Below, piece after piece: positions 16,525-25,478 of a stretch of 64,000 nucleotides of DNA. Numbering within the stretch: position 1 is the first letter of the stretch; the number at the start of each line of letters is the position of its first letter. The notes beneath the pieces are model-generated. The model was not told where the DNA came from. It made no database searches and saw only the letters and a program-made list of their open reading frames with translations. Origin of the DNA: Arthrobacter celericrescens (GTDB taxonomy: Bacteria; Actinomycetota; Actinomycetes; Actinomycetales; Micrococcaceae); contig NZ_QYLP01000099.1 in the NCBI RefSeq assembly GCF_003614925.1, positions 38,428 to 102,427 on the forward strand. Direction: 5' to 3'. The position numbers were made by a program, and so were the translations under genes.

Positions 16525-17178
16525 ATGGTCACAGTCCGCGAGCCGGAATACCCGCTCCGCAAAGTCGATACGGCGTCCCTCAAGGCGCTGGCGCACCCTC
16601 TGCGAGTCCAGATCCTCGAGATGCTCTCCCGGTACGGTGCGCAGACCGCCTGCGGCCTCGCGGACCTGCTGGGCGAATCGAGCGGTGCCACGAGCTACCA
16701 CCTGCGCCAGTTGGCAAAGTTCGACTTCGTGCGGGAGGTCGAAGGCAAAGGGACCGCACGCGAGCGGTGGTGGGAGCGTCCGCGGGGAGCCATCCAGATC
16801 ACCTCGCCGGAACTGGCAACGTCCCCGGCCACCCAGGAGGCTTCCCGGCTGGTGAGCCGGGAGTTCGAACGCACCAGGCAGGCAGCGCTTGCCGACTTCA
16901 TGGAGCACGGCCTCGACGTCCTGGACGCCGATTGGCTGCAGGTGTCCACGGTCAGCACCATCAACGCACGGATGTCGGCGGAGCAGTTGGCCCGCTACGC
17001 GCACGACATGGAGGCCCTGGGCCACAAGCTGCTGGAGGAAATCCGGAGCGAGCCTGAAGCCGAGGATGCCCGTCCGGTCCAGATCCATTTCAACGCGTTC
17101 CCCATCCTCGGTGTCCCCGCCTCGGTGGGGAAAGCAACAAGCAGGGATTCACAAAGCAGTGAAGGGAAGAAGTCATGA
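16525..17178 (+). CDS. ArsR-like winged-helix transcriptional regulator
   Basis: 217 residues. The N-terminal half is an ArsR-like winged helix (about residues 15-90: LKALAHPLRVQILEML, then ESSGATSYHLRQLAKFDFV as recognition helix). The C-terminal half is helical and resembles the regulators with the RWWERP element seen in actinobacteria. No metal-binding cysteine pair is visible, so it is unlikely to be a metal sensor. It probably represses its own leaderless promoter through the TTGCAAAGA array. A 75-residue gene overlaps its stop. Confidence 0.88.
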   Translation: MVTVREPEYPLRKVDTASLKALAHPLRVQILEMLSRYGAQTACGLADLLGESSGATSYHLRQLAKFDFVREVEGKGTARERWWERPRGAIQITSPELATSPATQEASRLVSREFERTRQAALADFMEHGLDVLDADWLQVSTVSTINARMSAEQLARYAHDMEALGHKLLEEIRSEPEAEDARPVQIHFNAFPILGVPASVGKATSRDSQSSEGKKS

Positions 17179-17402
17179 GTTCAGTCAGCGCATCGTGCGG
17201 CGTCTACCGCCGGCCGTCCATCATCGAATCAGCCGCGGCCGGAATCGGAGCAAGGCTGCTGTCCTGGTCGGAAAAGCGCCGCCTCATCCAAGTGGGCGAC
17301 CCCGCGCGTCGGGCCGCGGCAATCGCCAGGCTGGAGCGGCTCGGCGAATTGCGCGCCAACGCCCTGAGCGCCGCGCATTCCGGGTTGGAACCGCGGGCCT
17401 GA
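17175..17402 (+). CDS. Small hypothetical protein, 75 aa
   Basis: The ATG overlaps the regulator stop (ATGA), so it is translationally coupled to it. The peptide is basic and helical, with RPSIIESAAAGIGARLLSWSEKR in the first half and repeated AARLERLGELRANAL-type heptads after it, and a single Cys9. No membrane segment. I do not recognise a family; the coupling is the best clue to its role. Confidence 0.65.
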   Translation: MSSVSASCGVYRRPSIIESAAAGIGARLLSWSEKRRLIQVGDPARRAAAIARLERLGELRANALSAAHSGLEPRA

Positions 17403-17417
17403 CGTTGCCGGCCTGAC

Positions 17418-17921
17418 TCAGGCCGGCAGCGGCCCGTGGTTGCCTTGGATGTGCTCGAAGACCAGAGTGGTTTCGGTATGTCCGACGACGGGATCGGTGG
17501 CCAGGTTGTCCAGCACCCAGTCGCGCAGCTCATCGGTGTTGGCGACGGCGATGTGCAGCAGGTAGTCCACTGACCCCGAGGTGTGGAACGTGGAAATGAC
17601 CGCGGGCAGGGCGGGAACCCGCGACGTGAAGCGGTCGATCTGGTCGCGGTCATGGGCGCGCAGCCGGACGGCGATCAGGGCCTGGACCGATCGTCCGATC
17701 GCGGCAAGGCTCAGCACCGCTTCGAAGCCTTCGATGATGCCGCGTTCGGAGAGGGCGCGGGTGCGCATCAGTGCCGTCGACGGGGCGATCCCCACCAGTT
17801 CCGCGAGCTGCTTGTTGGAGATCCGCGCGTCGTCCACCAGGGCGGCCAGGATCCGCTCGTCGATGGCGTCCAACGGCTCGCCGGCGCCGAGGGGCCGAAC
17901 ATTCTTCGGGGCAGTGCTCAC
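17418..17921 (-). CDS. Lrp/AsnC family transcriptional regulator
   Basis: 167 residues from a GTG at 17921 with an excellent AGGAGG six bases upstream; the longer frame to 17978 lacks such a site. N-terminal helix-turn-helix (LDAIDERILAALVDDARIS, LVGIAPSTALMRTRAL) and C-terminal RAM domain (about 80-150, AVISTFHTSGSVDYLLHIAV). It is divergent from a Cys/Met-metabolism PLP enzyme, so it probably controls that gene in response to an amino acid. Confidence 0.92.
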   Translation of the reverse strand: MSTAPKNVRPLGAGEPLDAIDERILAALVDDARISNKQLAELVGIAPSTALMRTRALSERGIIEGFEAVLSLAAIGRSVQALIAVRLRAHDRDQIDRFTSRVPALPAVISTFHTSGSVDYLLHIAVANTDELRDWVLDNLATDPVVGHTETTLVFEHIQGNHGPLPA

Positions 17922-17999
17922 GGATCCTCCTGGATTTGCAATGAGTTCATCATATCCCGCAAATTTCCGGCAATCCATTCATTTCCACTGTAAAACTCC

Positions 18000-18042
18000 G
18001 AATTATTGCCCAATACTTGCGCCATTCAACGGCGAATAATTC
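18000..18042. promoter_or_regulatory. Inverted repeat between Lrp gene and PLP enzyme gene
   Basis: GAATTATTGCC (18000-18010) and GGCGAATAATTC (18031-18042) form long near-perfect arms separated by 20 bases. The right arm ends at the ribosome-binding site of the PLP gene. Likely Lrp binding site. Confidence 0.6.
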
Positions 18043-18052
18043 AAGGAGCACA

Positions 18053-19216
18053 GTGACCACCATCGACACCCTTGCCGTCCATGCCGGCCGCTTCGGACTC
18101 ACCGAGCAGGGCGTGCACGCGGTACCCATCGATCTTTCTACCACTGCACCGCTGCCTTCGGTGCATGACGGCGGTCTTGCATACGAACAAATGGCCGGAG
18201 GCGGCGCCCGCAGGGAGGGCGACAGCACCGTCTACCAGCGCCTGTGGAACCCCACGGTGGCGCGCTTCGAGGAGGGAACCGCGGCGCTCGAGTCCGCCCC
18301 GGAGGCCGTGGCGTTCGCCACCGGGATGGCGGCACTGAGCGCAGTGCTCCTCGCTTCGGGCAGCGACGGCAAGAAGCACGTTGTCGCCGTCCGCCCCTTG
18401 TACGGCGGCACCGACCATGTGCTCGCGAGCGGACTGCTCGGCACGGAGACCACCTTCGCCCGGCCAGAGGAAGTCCGCCGCGCCATCCGCCCGGACACCG
18501 CGCTCGTGGTGGTCGAGACCCCGGCAAACCCCAGCCTCGAGCTCGTGGACCTGAAGAGGCTCACTGCGGACGCGGCCGGGGTTCCCGTCCTGGTGGACAA
18601 CACCTTCGCCACCCCGGTGCTGCAGCAGCCGCTCAAGCACGGCGTGGCGCTGGTCCTGCACAGCGCCACGAAATTTCTGGGCGGCCACGGCGATGCCATG
18701 GGCGGTGTGGTGGCGACGGATGCGGAATGGGCCGCTCGGCTGCGCAGGGTCCGGGCCGTGACCGGCGGCATCCTCACCCCGTGGCCGGCCTACCTGCTGC
18801 ACCGCGGACTGGCAACCCTGCCCGTCCGCGTCCGGGCCCAGCAGGACCACGCGCACAAGGTGGCCTCCGCGCTCGCCAGCCACGAACTCGTCAGCAAGGT
18901 CCACTATCCGGGGCTTCCCGAATGCGATCCGCTCGGAATCGTGGGCACCCAGATGTCGGGGCCCGGTTCGCTGCTTGCCTTCGACGTCGCCTCCGCGGAG
19001 CACGCCGAGCGGATCCCGGGTGCGGTCCGGCTGATGACCCACGCCGTGTCGCTGGGCGGCATCGACACGCTGATCCAGCACCCGGCCGGGCTCACGCACC
19101 GCCCGGTGGCACCCGAGGCGAAGCCGCATGCGCGCATGCTGCGCCTCTCGATCGGCCTCGAGGATCCTGCCGACCTCATCGCCGACCTCGTGCAGGCCAT
19201 CGAGTCGACCCGCTGA
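18053..19216 (+). CDS. Cys/Met metabolism PLP-dependent enzyme (cystathionine gamma-synthase/lyase or methionine gamma-lyase type)
   Basis: 387 residues from a GTG at 18053 with AAGGAG upstream. The family signature around the PLP lysine is LVLHSATKFLGGHGDAMGGVV; other markers are YQRLWNPTVARFEEGTAALE and the VLVDNTFATPV strand. The reaction type (gamma-synthase, beta/gamma-lyase or methionine gamma-lyase) cannot be decided from sequence. Divergent Lrp regulator suggests control by methionine, cysteine or a related amino acid. Confidence 0.9.
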   Translation: MTTIDTLAVHAGRFGLTEQGVHAVPIDLSTTAPLPSVHDGGLAYEQMAGGGARREGDSTVYQRLWNPTVARFEEGTAALESAPEAVAFATGMAALSAVLLASGSDGKKHVVAVRPLYGGTDHVLASGLLGTETTFARPEEVRRAIRPDTALVVVETPANPSLELVDLKRLTADAAGVPVLVDNTFATPVLQQPLKHGVALVLHSATKFLGGHGDAMGGVVATDAEWAARLRRVRAVTGGILTPWPAYLLHRGLATLPVRVRAQQDHAHKVASALASHELVSKVHYPGLPECDPLGIVGTQMSGPGSLLAFDVASAEHAERIPGAVRLMTHAVSLGGIDTLIQHPAGLTHRPVAPEAKPHARMLRLSIGLEDPADLIADLVQAIESTR

Positions 19217-19237
19217 GACCGGACCGGGCGCGCCGCC

Positions 19238-20470
19238 TCAGGAAACGGCGACGACGGCGCGTGCCGGCTTAGCCGACGCGTGCGCGACGGCGGTGATCAC
19301 CGCCGTCGCGCACGCCAGAGCGATCACGCCCCAGGCGAGGGCGGTCCAGCCCGCTGACTGGAAGACGAGCCCGCCCAGCCAGCCGAGGACGCTGGAGCCC
19401 AGATAGTAGAAAAGGTTGTACAACGAAGCCGACTGGGCTTTTCCGCCGGCCGGCAGGGTCCCGCTCCACCCGGCACCGATGCTGTGGGCGGCGAAGAACC
19501 CGGCCGTGAAGAGGAGCAGGCCCGCGAGCACTGTCGGCAGGAAATCCCACAGGGTCAGGGCCATGCCCGCGGCCATGCAGCCGATCCCGGCGAGGAGCAC
19601 GTTGCGCCGGCCCAGGCGCAGGGACATGGCCGCGCCCCACCGGGAGCTCACGGTGCCCGAAAGGTAGGCCAGGAAGAGCAGGCTCACCACGGATGCGGGA
19701 AGGGCGAACGGGGCGGCATGCAGGCGGAAGCCCAGGTAGTTGTAGACGGCCACGAAGCCGCCCATCAGCACAAAGGCCTGCAAGTAGATGGCCAGCAGCC
19801 GCGGGTTGCGAAGGTGGCCCAGCAGGATCCCCGCCGCCCCGCGCACGCCCTGGGCGGGCGCGGGAACGAAGCGCCGGGGCTCTGGAACCAGGAGCAGGAA
19901 CAGTGCCGCGGATACCGCCGCGAGCACCGAAACGGCCAGGGTTCCAGCGCGCCAGCCCCAGGCTTCTCCGAGGGGTCCGGCCAGGAGCCGGCCGGCGAGC
20001 CCGCCCAGCGTGGTGCCTGCGACGTAGCTGCCCGCGGCCAGGGCGGCATGGGCCTTGCCGATTTCCTCGTTGAGGTAGGCGATGGCCACCGCGGGGATGC
20101 CGCCCAGCGCGACGCCCTCCATGGCGCGCAGGCCCAGCACCAACGGCAGGGCGGGGGCGAACGGAACCAGCAGGCCTAGAACGGTCGCGGCGCCGATCGC
20201 GATTGCCATGGCACGCACCCGGCCTATGCGGTCGGCCACGAAGGACCACGGCAGCACCGAGGCGGCAAGGCCCGCCGTGGCAAGGGAGACGCTCAGGGCG
20301 GCGTCAGCGGCCGTGATCCCCAGGTCCCTGGACATGAGCGGCAGCACCGCCTGGGTGGAATAGAGCTGGGCGAACGTCGCGACGCCGGCCATCGCCAGTC
20401 CGGCGAGGATCCGCCGGTAGCCGGGGAAGCCTTTGGGGTGTCCGTCGGCGGCTTCGGGGATAGCTTGCAT
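19238..20470 (-). CDS. MFS transporter (YnfM-like)
   Basis: 410 residues from the ATG at 20470, with GGCAGGGTG just upstream; the open frame continues 22 codons further. Twelve transmembrane helices; loop signature SFVADRIGRVRAMAI and the motif C-like GYRRILAGLAMAGVATFAQLY start place it in the YnfM/putative arabinose-polymer or drug efflux DHA1 group. It is divergent from a LysR regulator that probably controls it. Confidence 0.87.
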   Translation of the reverse strand: MQAIPEAADGHPKGFPGYRRILAGLAMAGVATFAQLYSTQAVLPLMSRDLGITAADAALSVSLATAGLAASVLPWSFVADRIGRVRAMAIAIGAATVLGLLVPFAPALPLVLGLRAMEGVALGGIPAVAIAYLNEEIGKAHAALAAGSYVAGTTLGGLAGRLLAGPLGEAWGWRAGTLAVSVLAAVSAALFLLLVPEPRRFVPAPAQGVRGAAGILLGHLRNPRLLAIYLQAFVLMGGFVAVYNYLGFRLHAAPFALPASVVSLLFLAYLSGTVSSRWGAAMSLRLGRRNVLLAGIGCMAAGMALTLWDFLPTVLAGLLLFTAGFFAAHSIGAGWSGTLPAGGKAQSASLYNLFYYLGSSVLGWLGGLVFQSAGWTALAWGVIALACATAVITAVAHASAKPARAVVAVS

Positions 20471-20541
20471 CATCACCCTGCCACGGTATGCCTCCGGCAA
20501 GTCATGTATCCAATGCATCAATGAGATGATTTCCATAGCAA

Positions 20542-20554
20542 ATTCACATTGAAT
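20542..20554. promoter_or_regulatory. Candidate LysR operator
   Basis: ATTCA-CAT-TGAAT is a 13-base palindrome in the 98-base region between the divergent MFS and LysR genes, 14 bases before the LysR ATG. Confidence 0.35.
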
Positions 20555-20568
20555 GGAGACGGTGCTGC

Positions 20569-21546
20569 ATGGATCCCGACCACAAGCAGCTCGTGCAGCT
20601 GCTGCCCCTCCTGCCCATCCTCTCTGAGCTCGCGCGGACCGAACACGTCACCGCGACGGCTGAACTCCTCGGGGTGCCGCAATCGACGGTGAGCCGGGCG
20701 CTGGCCCGGGCGGGTGCCGTCGTCGGGACCGATCTGCTGGTCCGCGACGGGCGCGGGGTGCGGCTCAGCGCCGCCGCCCGCACGCTCCTGCCGCATGTCG
20801 ACGCCGCCCTCGCCGAATTCCGCCGCGGGCTGGACCTGGTGCGGCAGGAACAGGACGCCGTCCGCGGCCGGATCTCGGTGAGCTTCCAGCACACCTTCGG
20901 CGAGGCCACCCTGCCTGTGCTGATCGGCGCCTTCCGCGCACGCCACCCGCTCACCGCCTTCGAGCTGAGCCAGGGCGCCCGCGCCGCGTGCCTGGACGAG
21001 CTCGCAGCGGGCGACGCCGACATCGCCCTGACCTCGCCGGTCGCCCCGCGCGGCAGGGGGCTTGCCTCTGCCGCGCTCTACCGCGAACCGCTGCGGCTGG
21101 TGCTGCACCACCAGCATGCGGCGGCCGGGCGGAAACGGATCCGCCTCGAGGAGCTCAAGGGCGAACCGTTCGTGGCGATGGGTCCGGGCTATGGCCTGCG
21201 GTCCCTCACGGACGCGATCTTCCGCGACGCCGGTATCCGGCCGCGCACCGCGTTCGAAAGCCAGGACACCCACACCGTCCGGGGCCTCGTTTCGGCCGGG
21301 CTGGGCTACAGCATCCTGCCGCCGGGTGGCCTGGGGCCGGGAATCCACGGCCCGCAGGGGGCCGGGCTCGGATGGGTGGAGGTGGCCATCGAATCCCCGC
21401 TGGCCTACCGGGAGATCGGCATCGCCTGGCGTGAACGGGGGAACGGGGGACCGGGGAGCGAGGCAGGACCCGTCTGGCTGTTCCGGGAAATGGTCCTCGC
21501 GGAAGGGCCGGAACTGCTCGCCGGATTCATCAAGGGGCGGAGCTAG
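20569..21546 (+). CDS. LysR family transcriptional regulator
   Basis: 325 residues. N-terminal helix-turn-helix with LGVPQSTVSRALARAGAVVG as the recognition region (about 35-55), followed by the linker helix and a periplasmic-binding-protein-like effector domain (about 95-310). The gene is divergent from an MFS exporter, the standard arrangement for a regulator of its neighbour. The inducer is unknown. Confidence 0.9.
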   Translation: MDPDHKQLVQLLPLLPILSELARTEHVTATAELLGVPQSTVSRALARAGAVVGTDLLVRDGRGVRLSAAARTLLPHVDAALAEFRRGLDLVRQEQDAVRGRISVSFQHTFGEATLPVLIGAFRARHPLTAFELSQGARAACLDELAAGDADIALTSPVAPRGRGLASAALYREPLRLVLHHQHAAAGRKRIRLEELKGEPFVAMGPGYGLRSLTDAIFRDAGIRPRTAFESQDTHTVRGLVSAGLGYSILPPGGLGPGIHGPQGAGLGWVEVAIESPLAYREIGIAWRERGNGGPGSEAGPVWLFREMVLAEGPELLAGFIKGRS

Positions 21547-21559
21547 GAAGCCTGCGCGT

Positions 21560-21565
21560 TAAGCT
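21560..21565 (+). promoter_or_regulatory. -10 box of the sugar kinase gene, leaderless arrangement
   Basis: TAAGCT ends six bases before the GTG at 21572. No Shine-Dalgarno sequence lies between. Confidence 0.45.
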
Positions 21566-21571
21566 GTGCAC

Positions 21572-22507
21572 GTGGAAAACGCTGAGAACCCCTCGTCACG
21601 CCCCGGCCCCGCATTCCCGGCCGTTCCCGGTACGGTCATCGGCCTGGACATCGGCGGCACCAAGACCCGCGGCGTCCGCTTCGAGGACGGGGTGGTAGTC
21701 CGCGACGAATCCGTCGGCAGCGCCAACGTGCAGAACGTCAGCCGGGAAGCCGCGGCCGCCAACCTCGCCGAACTGTTCAGCAGGATCGGCGGCGGCCGGG
21801 TGGACACCGTGCTCGCCGGTGCCGGCGGCATCGACACCGACGACGACGCCCGCGCGCTCGCCGCCCTCATCGAACCGCACGTGCCGGGCGCCGCCGTCTC
21901 GGTGGTCCACGACTCCCGCCTGCTGCTGGCCGCCGGCCGGACGAGCACCGGCGTCGCCGTCATCGCGGGTACGGGTTCCGCGGCCTGGGGCAAGAACGCT
22001 GCCGGACAGGAAGCACGCGCCGGCGGCTGGGGATACCTGCTGGGCGACGAAGGCAGCGGTTACTGGCTGGGACGTGAGGCCGTCCGCCACAGCCTGCGCC
22101 GGATGAACAAGGGCCTGGAACCCGACGCCCTCACCAGCGCCCTGCTGGATTCCTGCGGCCTGGACGACCCGAACAAGCTGATCGCCCTCTTCCACTCCCC
22201 GGACACCGACCGCCGCTACTGGGCGCAGCGTGCCGGCGTCGTGGTGCAGACCGCCGACGAAGGCCTCGAGGTGAGCCGGCAGCTCCTGGACCAGGCCGGC
22301 CGCGACCTGGCCGAGCTCGCGGCACAGGTCCTGCGGCAGCTCGGGATTCCCGGGCCGGCCATCCTCGGCAGCGGCCTGGGCATGAACGTGGCCGCGCTGC
22401 AGTCCGCTTTCCGCACTGGCCTCGCGGCCCACGGGGTGACGGACGTGCGCGTGCTGGACCAGGACCCGGTCTTCGGGGTGCCGCAGATTATCGCCGAGCG
22501 CGGCTGA
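21572..22507 (+). CDS. BadF/BadG/N-acetylglucosamine kinase-like ATPase
   Basis: 311 residues from the GTG at 21572; a GTG two codons earlier is possible but lies too close to the -10 box. The ASKHA ATPase fold is shown by VIGLDIGGTKTRGV (phosphate 1), VIAGTGSAAWGKN (phosphate 2) and GGWGYLLGDEGSGYWLGREA, the last being typical of GlcNAc kinases. It probably phosphorylates an amino sugar or a related sugar. It is not clearly in an operon with sugar uptake genes; the nearest sugar enzyme is the GH35 beta-galactosidase 1.1 kb downstream. Confidence 0.85.
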   Translation: MENAENPSSRPGPAFPAVPGTVIGLDIGGTKTRGVRFEDGVVVRDESVGSANVQNVSREAAAANLAELFSRIGGGRVDTVLAGAGGIDTDDDARALAALIEPHVPGAAVSVVHDSRLLLAAGRTSTGVAVIAGTGSAAWGKNAAGQEARAGGWGYLLGDEGSGYWLGREAVRHSLRRMNKGLEPDALTSALLDSCGLDDPNKLIALFHSPDTDRRYWAQRAGVVVQTADEGLEVSRQLLDQAGRDLAELAAQVLRQLGIPGPAILGSGLGMNVAALQSAFRTGLAAHGVTDVRVLDQDPVFGVPQIIAERG

Positions 22508-22539
22508 GGTCCTTTTCGGCCTGAGCTCCGGCTGCGGCC

Positions 22540-23571
22540 CTATTCGGGCTGGCCGCCGCGGGTGCGCGGCTTGAGCCGCACGCCGGGCAGCGGCGGCGCC
22601 GGGATGCGCCCGGCCTCGGCGCCGGCGTCAGGCCCGTGCCCGTCGACCACGCCGAAGCGGGCTCCGCGCGCATCGGCGTCGGACTGCGCCGCCTGGGCTT
22701 CCCAGTCTTCGCGGGCTTCGACGATCTCCTCGTGGGTGCGGCCCACGAAGTTCCACCACATGAGGACATCCTCTTCGAATGGTTCACCGCCGAGCACCAT
22801 GAAGCGGGTATCCGGGGCAGCCTCCACCGCCAGCGAATCCCGGCCGGAGCCCAGGTAGGCGAGGGGGCCGGGGCCGACCTCCTGGCCGTCCACGGTCAGG
22901 TGGCCGTCCAGCACCAGGATGGCGTGCTCAAAAGCGGTATCCAGCGGGAAGCCGATCTCCCCGGAGCCGCTGACCTCCGCGCCGACGATCGGGCTGAACA
23001 TGGTGGCGGGGGAGCGCTGGCCGGCGAATTCGCCCACCAGCACCCTGGCGGTGTAGCCGTCCCCGCTGACGAGCGGCAGGTCCACGACTTGCTCGAACGA
23101 CGGCGCCCGGTGCCGCTCGGCGTCCGGCAGCGCCACCCACAGCTGCAGTCCGCGGGACAGCGGAACCTCCACCCCGCCGTCGTCGTCCGGCTGCGGCAGT
23201 ACCGCGAACTCGGAGTGCGAGATGCCGCGGCCCGCCGTCATGATGTTCAGCTGGCCCGGGCGGACCACCACCTCGCTTCCCACGCTGTCGCGGTGCCGCA
23301 CTTCGCCTTCCAGCGGCCACGTCACTGTCTGGAGCCCCATGTGCGGATGCGGCAGCACGCTCATGGCCACGCGGTCCGGGCCGAAGCTGTCCAGGAAGCA
23401 CCATGCGCCAACGGTCGGCAGCCCGCGCTGCGGAAGCGTGCGGGATACGTTCATCGCACGGACTCCGCCCAGCGGCACCTCCCGCTCCGGCCACAATTGG
23501 ACGCACGGTCCCGTGCCTGGGTGCCCGGCAGGGCAGAGTTCTTGGGCCGGGGCCGTTTCCAAGTTGGTCAC
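22540..23571 (-). CDS. Pirin family protein
   Basis: 343 residues from a GTG at 23571 with GGAG at good spacing. The frame is open to 23628 but no start there is better. Double cupin: the N-terminal cupin has the metal-binding segment PHPHMGLQTVTWPLEGE and later GRGISHSE, typical of pirin iron ligands (two His plus His/Glu). Pirins include quercetin dioxygenases and redox-sensing regulators; the role here is unknown. It is divergent from the GH35 gene. Confidence 0.9.
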   Translation of the reverse strand: MTNLETAPAQELCPAGHPGTGPCVQLWPEREVPLGGVRAMNVSRTLPQRGLPTVGAWCFLDSFGPDRVAMSVLPHPHMGLQTVTWPLEGEVRHRDSVGSEVVVRPGQLNIMTAGRGISHSEFAVLPQPDDDGGVEVPLSRGLQLWVALPDAERHRAPSFEQVVDLPLVSGDGYTARVLVGEFAGQRSPATMFSPIVGAEVSGSGEIGFPLDTAFEHAILVLDGHLTVDGQEVGPGPLAYLGSGRDSLAVEAAPDTRFMVLGGEPFEEDVLMWWNFVGRTHEEIVEAREDWEAQAAQSDADARGARFGVVDGHGPDAGAEAGRIPAPPLPGVRLKPRTRGGQPE

Positions 23572-23620
23572 GAGACACTCCATGTGCTGATTTGTTAAGA
23601 AATGTACTATTCTGTTTTTC

Positions 23621-25417
23621 GTGAACAACGCCGTTTTGAGCTACCGCGACGCCGTCCTTTACCGCTCGGGGGAACGCTACCGCATCCTTGCCGGAGCCAT
23701 CCACTACTTCCGGGTACACCCCGACCACTGGCAGGACAGGCTGCGCAGGCTCAAGGCCATGGGCGCCAACACGGTGGACACCTACGTCGCGTGGAACTTC
23801 CACCAGCCGCACCGAGGACAGGCCCCGGACTTCACCGGCTGGCGGGACCTGGGCCGCTTCTTCGACCTCGCAGCAGAAGAGGGACTGGACGTCATTGTCC
23901 GGCCCGGGCCGTACATCTGCGCCGAGTGGGACAACGGCGGCTTCCCCGCATGGCTCACCGGAACGCCGGGCATCGGCCTGCGCTGCCTGGACCCCGGCTT
24001 CACCGCAGCCATTGAAGAATGGTTCGACCAGCTCCTGCCCATCATCGCCGCCCGGCAGGCCTGCAATGGCGGACCCGTGGTGGCGGTGCAGATCGAAAAC
24101 GAATACGGCAGCTACGGCGACGACCACGACTACATCCGCTGGAACCGCCGTGCACTCGAAGAGCGCGGCATCAGCGAGCTGCTGTTCACCGCCGACGGCG
24201 GCACGGACTACTTCCTGGACGGCGGCGCCGTGGACGGAACCTGGGCGACGGCGACCCTCGGCAGCCGGGGCGACGAAGCCGTGGCCACGTGGCAGCGCCG
24301 CCGGCCCGGCGAGCCGTTCTTCAACGTCGAGTTCTGGGGCGGCTGGTTCGACCACTGGGGCGAGGAACACCACGTCCGCGACGCGGCCGAGGCGGCCTCC
24401 GAGGTCCGCAAGATCCTGGACCTGGACGGCTCCGTCTGCATCTACATGGCCCACGGCGGCAGCAACTTCGGCCTCGGCTCCGGCGCCAACCACGACGGCA
24501 CCCGCATCCAGCCTACGGTCACCAGCTACGACTCGGACGCGCCCATCGCCGAAAACGGCGCCCTGACCGGGAAGTTCCATGCCTTGCGCACCGAATTCTT
24601 CCGGGCGCAGGGCATCACCGAGCTTCCCGTCCTTGCCCCCGAGCTGCTGGCCGAAGCCCCCGTGCTCCCGGCCGCCACCCTGCCCCTCGGGCCGGCACCG
24701 GAGCTCAGGGAACTCCTGCGCAGCTCGGCAAGCCCGGTGCGAAGCGTCAAGCCGCTGTCCTTCGAGGAACTGGGCCTCGACGCCGGCTTGGTGCTGTACT
24801 CCGCGGAGGCCGTTCTGCCGGGCCGCCCTGACGCGCCCACGGAGTCGAAACTGAAGATCACCGGCCTCCACGACCGCGCCCACGTCTGGGTGGACGGCGC
24901 CTTCGCCGGAATCCTCGACGACGTCACGAGCGCCGAAGGCCTGACGGTCACCGGCACCGGGGTCCCGGCCAAACTGGACATCCTGGTGGAGAACTTGGGA
25001 CGGATCAACTACGGCCCACTCACCGGGCAAGGCAAGGGAATCCTGGGCGGGGTGCTGGTCAACCAGCGCTACACCTTCCACTGGAGCCAGGTCCCTGTGG
25101 CCCTCTCGGAATGGGCCGAGGCGGAGCTGGACCGGCTGCCCGGGGTGGACTTCGAAGTGGCGGAACCGGCTGACACCTATATCGCCCTCCCGGACTCAGG
25201 CAAGGGGTTCCTCTGGATCAACGGGTTCCTGCTCGGCCGCTACTGGGAAACCGGGCCGCAGCGCACCGTCTACGTCCCCGCGCCGCTGGTCCGGGCAGGC
25301 AACAACACGGTCAAGGTGCTCGAACTCGACAAGCCCGGCACCGTCGTCGAACTCCGCGAATCCGCCGAACTCGGCGCGCCGGACACTTCCGAGATCGAGG
25401 CGGCGGTGCTCGCCTGA
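23621..25417 (+). CDS. Beta-galactosidase, glycoside hydrolase family 35
   Basis: 598 residues. TIM-barrel GH35 domain in the first ~330 residues: GAIHYFRVHPDHWQDRLRRL near the start, general acid Glu in VAVQIENEYGSYG, and nucleophile Glu in FFNVEFWGGWFDHWG. Smaller beta-domains follow, the last ending GFLWINGFLLGRYWETGPQ. No signal peptide, so it is cytoplasmic and needs an importer for the substrate. It starts with GTG without a Shine-Dalgarno; TACTAT (23605-23610) is a possible -10, so translation may be leaderless. Confidence 0.93.
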   Translation: MNNAVLSYRDAVLYRSGERYRILAGAIHYFRVHPDHWQDRLRRLKAMGANTVDTYVAWNFHQPHRGQAPDFTGWRDLGRFFDLAAEEGLDVIVRPGPYICAEWDNGGFPAWLTGTPGIGLRCLDPGFTAAIEEWFDQLLPIIAARQACNGGPVVAVQIENEYGSYGDDHDYIRWNRRALEERGISELLFTADGGTDYFLDGGAVDGTWATATLGSRGDEAVATWQRRRPGEPFFNVEFWGGWFDHWGEEHHVRDAAEAASEVRKILDLDGSVCIYMAHGGSNFGLGSGANHDGTRIQPTVTSYDSDAPIAENGALTGKFHALRTEFFRAQGITELPVLAPELLAEAPVLPAATLPLGPAPELRELLRSSASPVRSVKPLSFEELGLDAGLVLYSAEAVLPGRPDAPTESKLKITGLHDRAHVWVDGAFAGILDDVTSAEGLTVTGTGVPAKLDILVENLGRINYGPLTGQGKGILGGVLVNQRYTFHWSQVPVALSEWAEAELDRLPGVDFEVAEPADTYIALPDSGKGFLWINGFLLGRYWETGPQRTVYVPAPLVRAGNNTVKVLELDKPGTVVELRESAELGAPDTSEIEAAVLA

Positions 25418-25465
25418 CGGCCTGCCCGCGCCGGGCGGTCCCGGCGGCTGCGGCCCTTCGGGGCC

Positions 25466-25471
25466 TAAGCT
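25466..25471 (+). promoter_or_regulatory. -10 box of the Nudix gene, leaderless arrangement
   Basis: TAAGCT ends seven bases before the GTG at 25479, the same arrangement as at 21560. Confidence 0.45.
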
Positions 25472-25478
25472 GTCCTTC

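Noticed and set aside
22928..25081. Long minus-strand frame opposite the GH35 gene
   Set aside because: Antisense shadow; only the pirin gene at its end is real and is in another frame.
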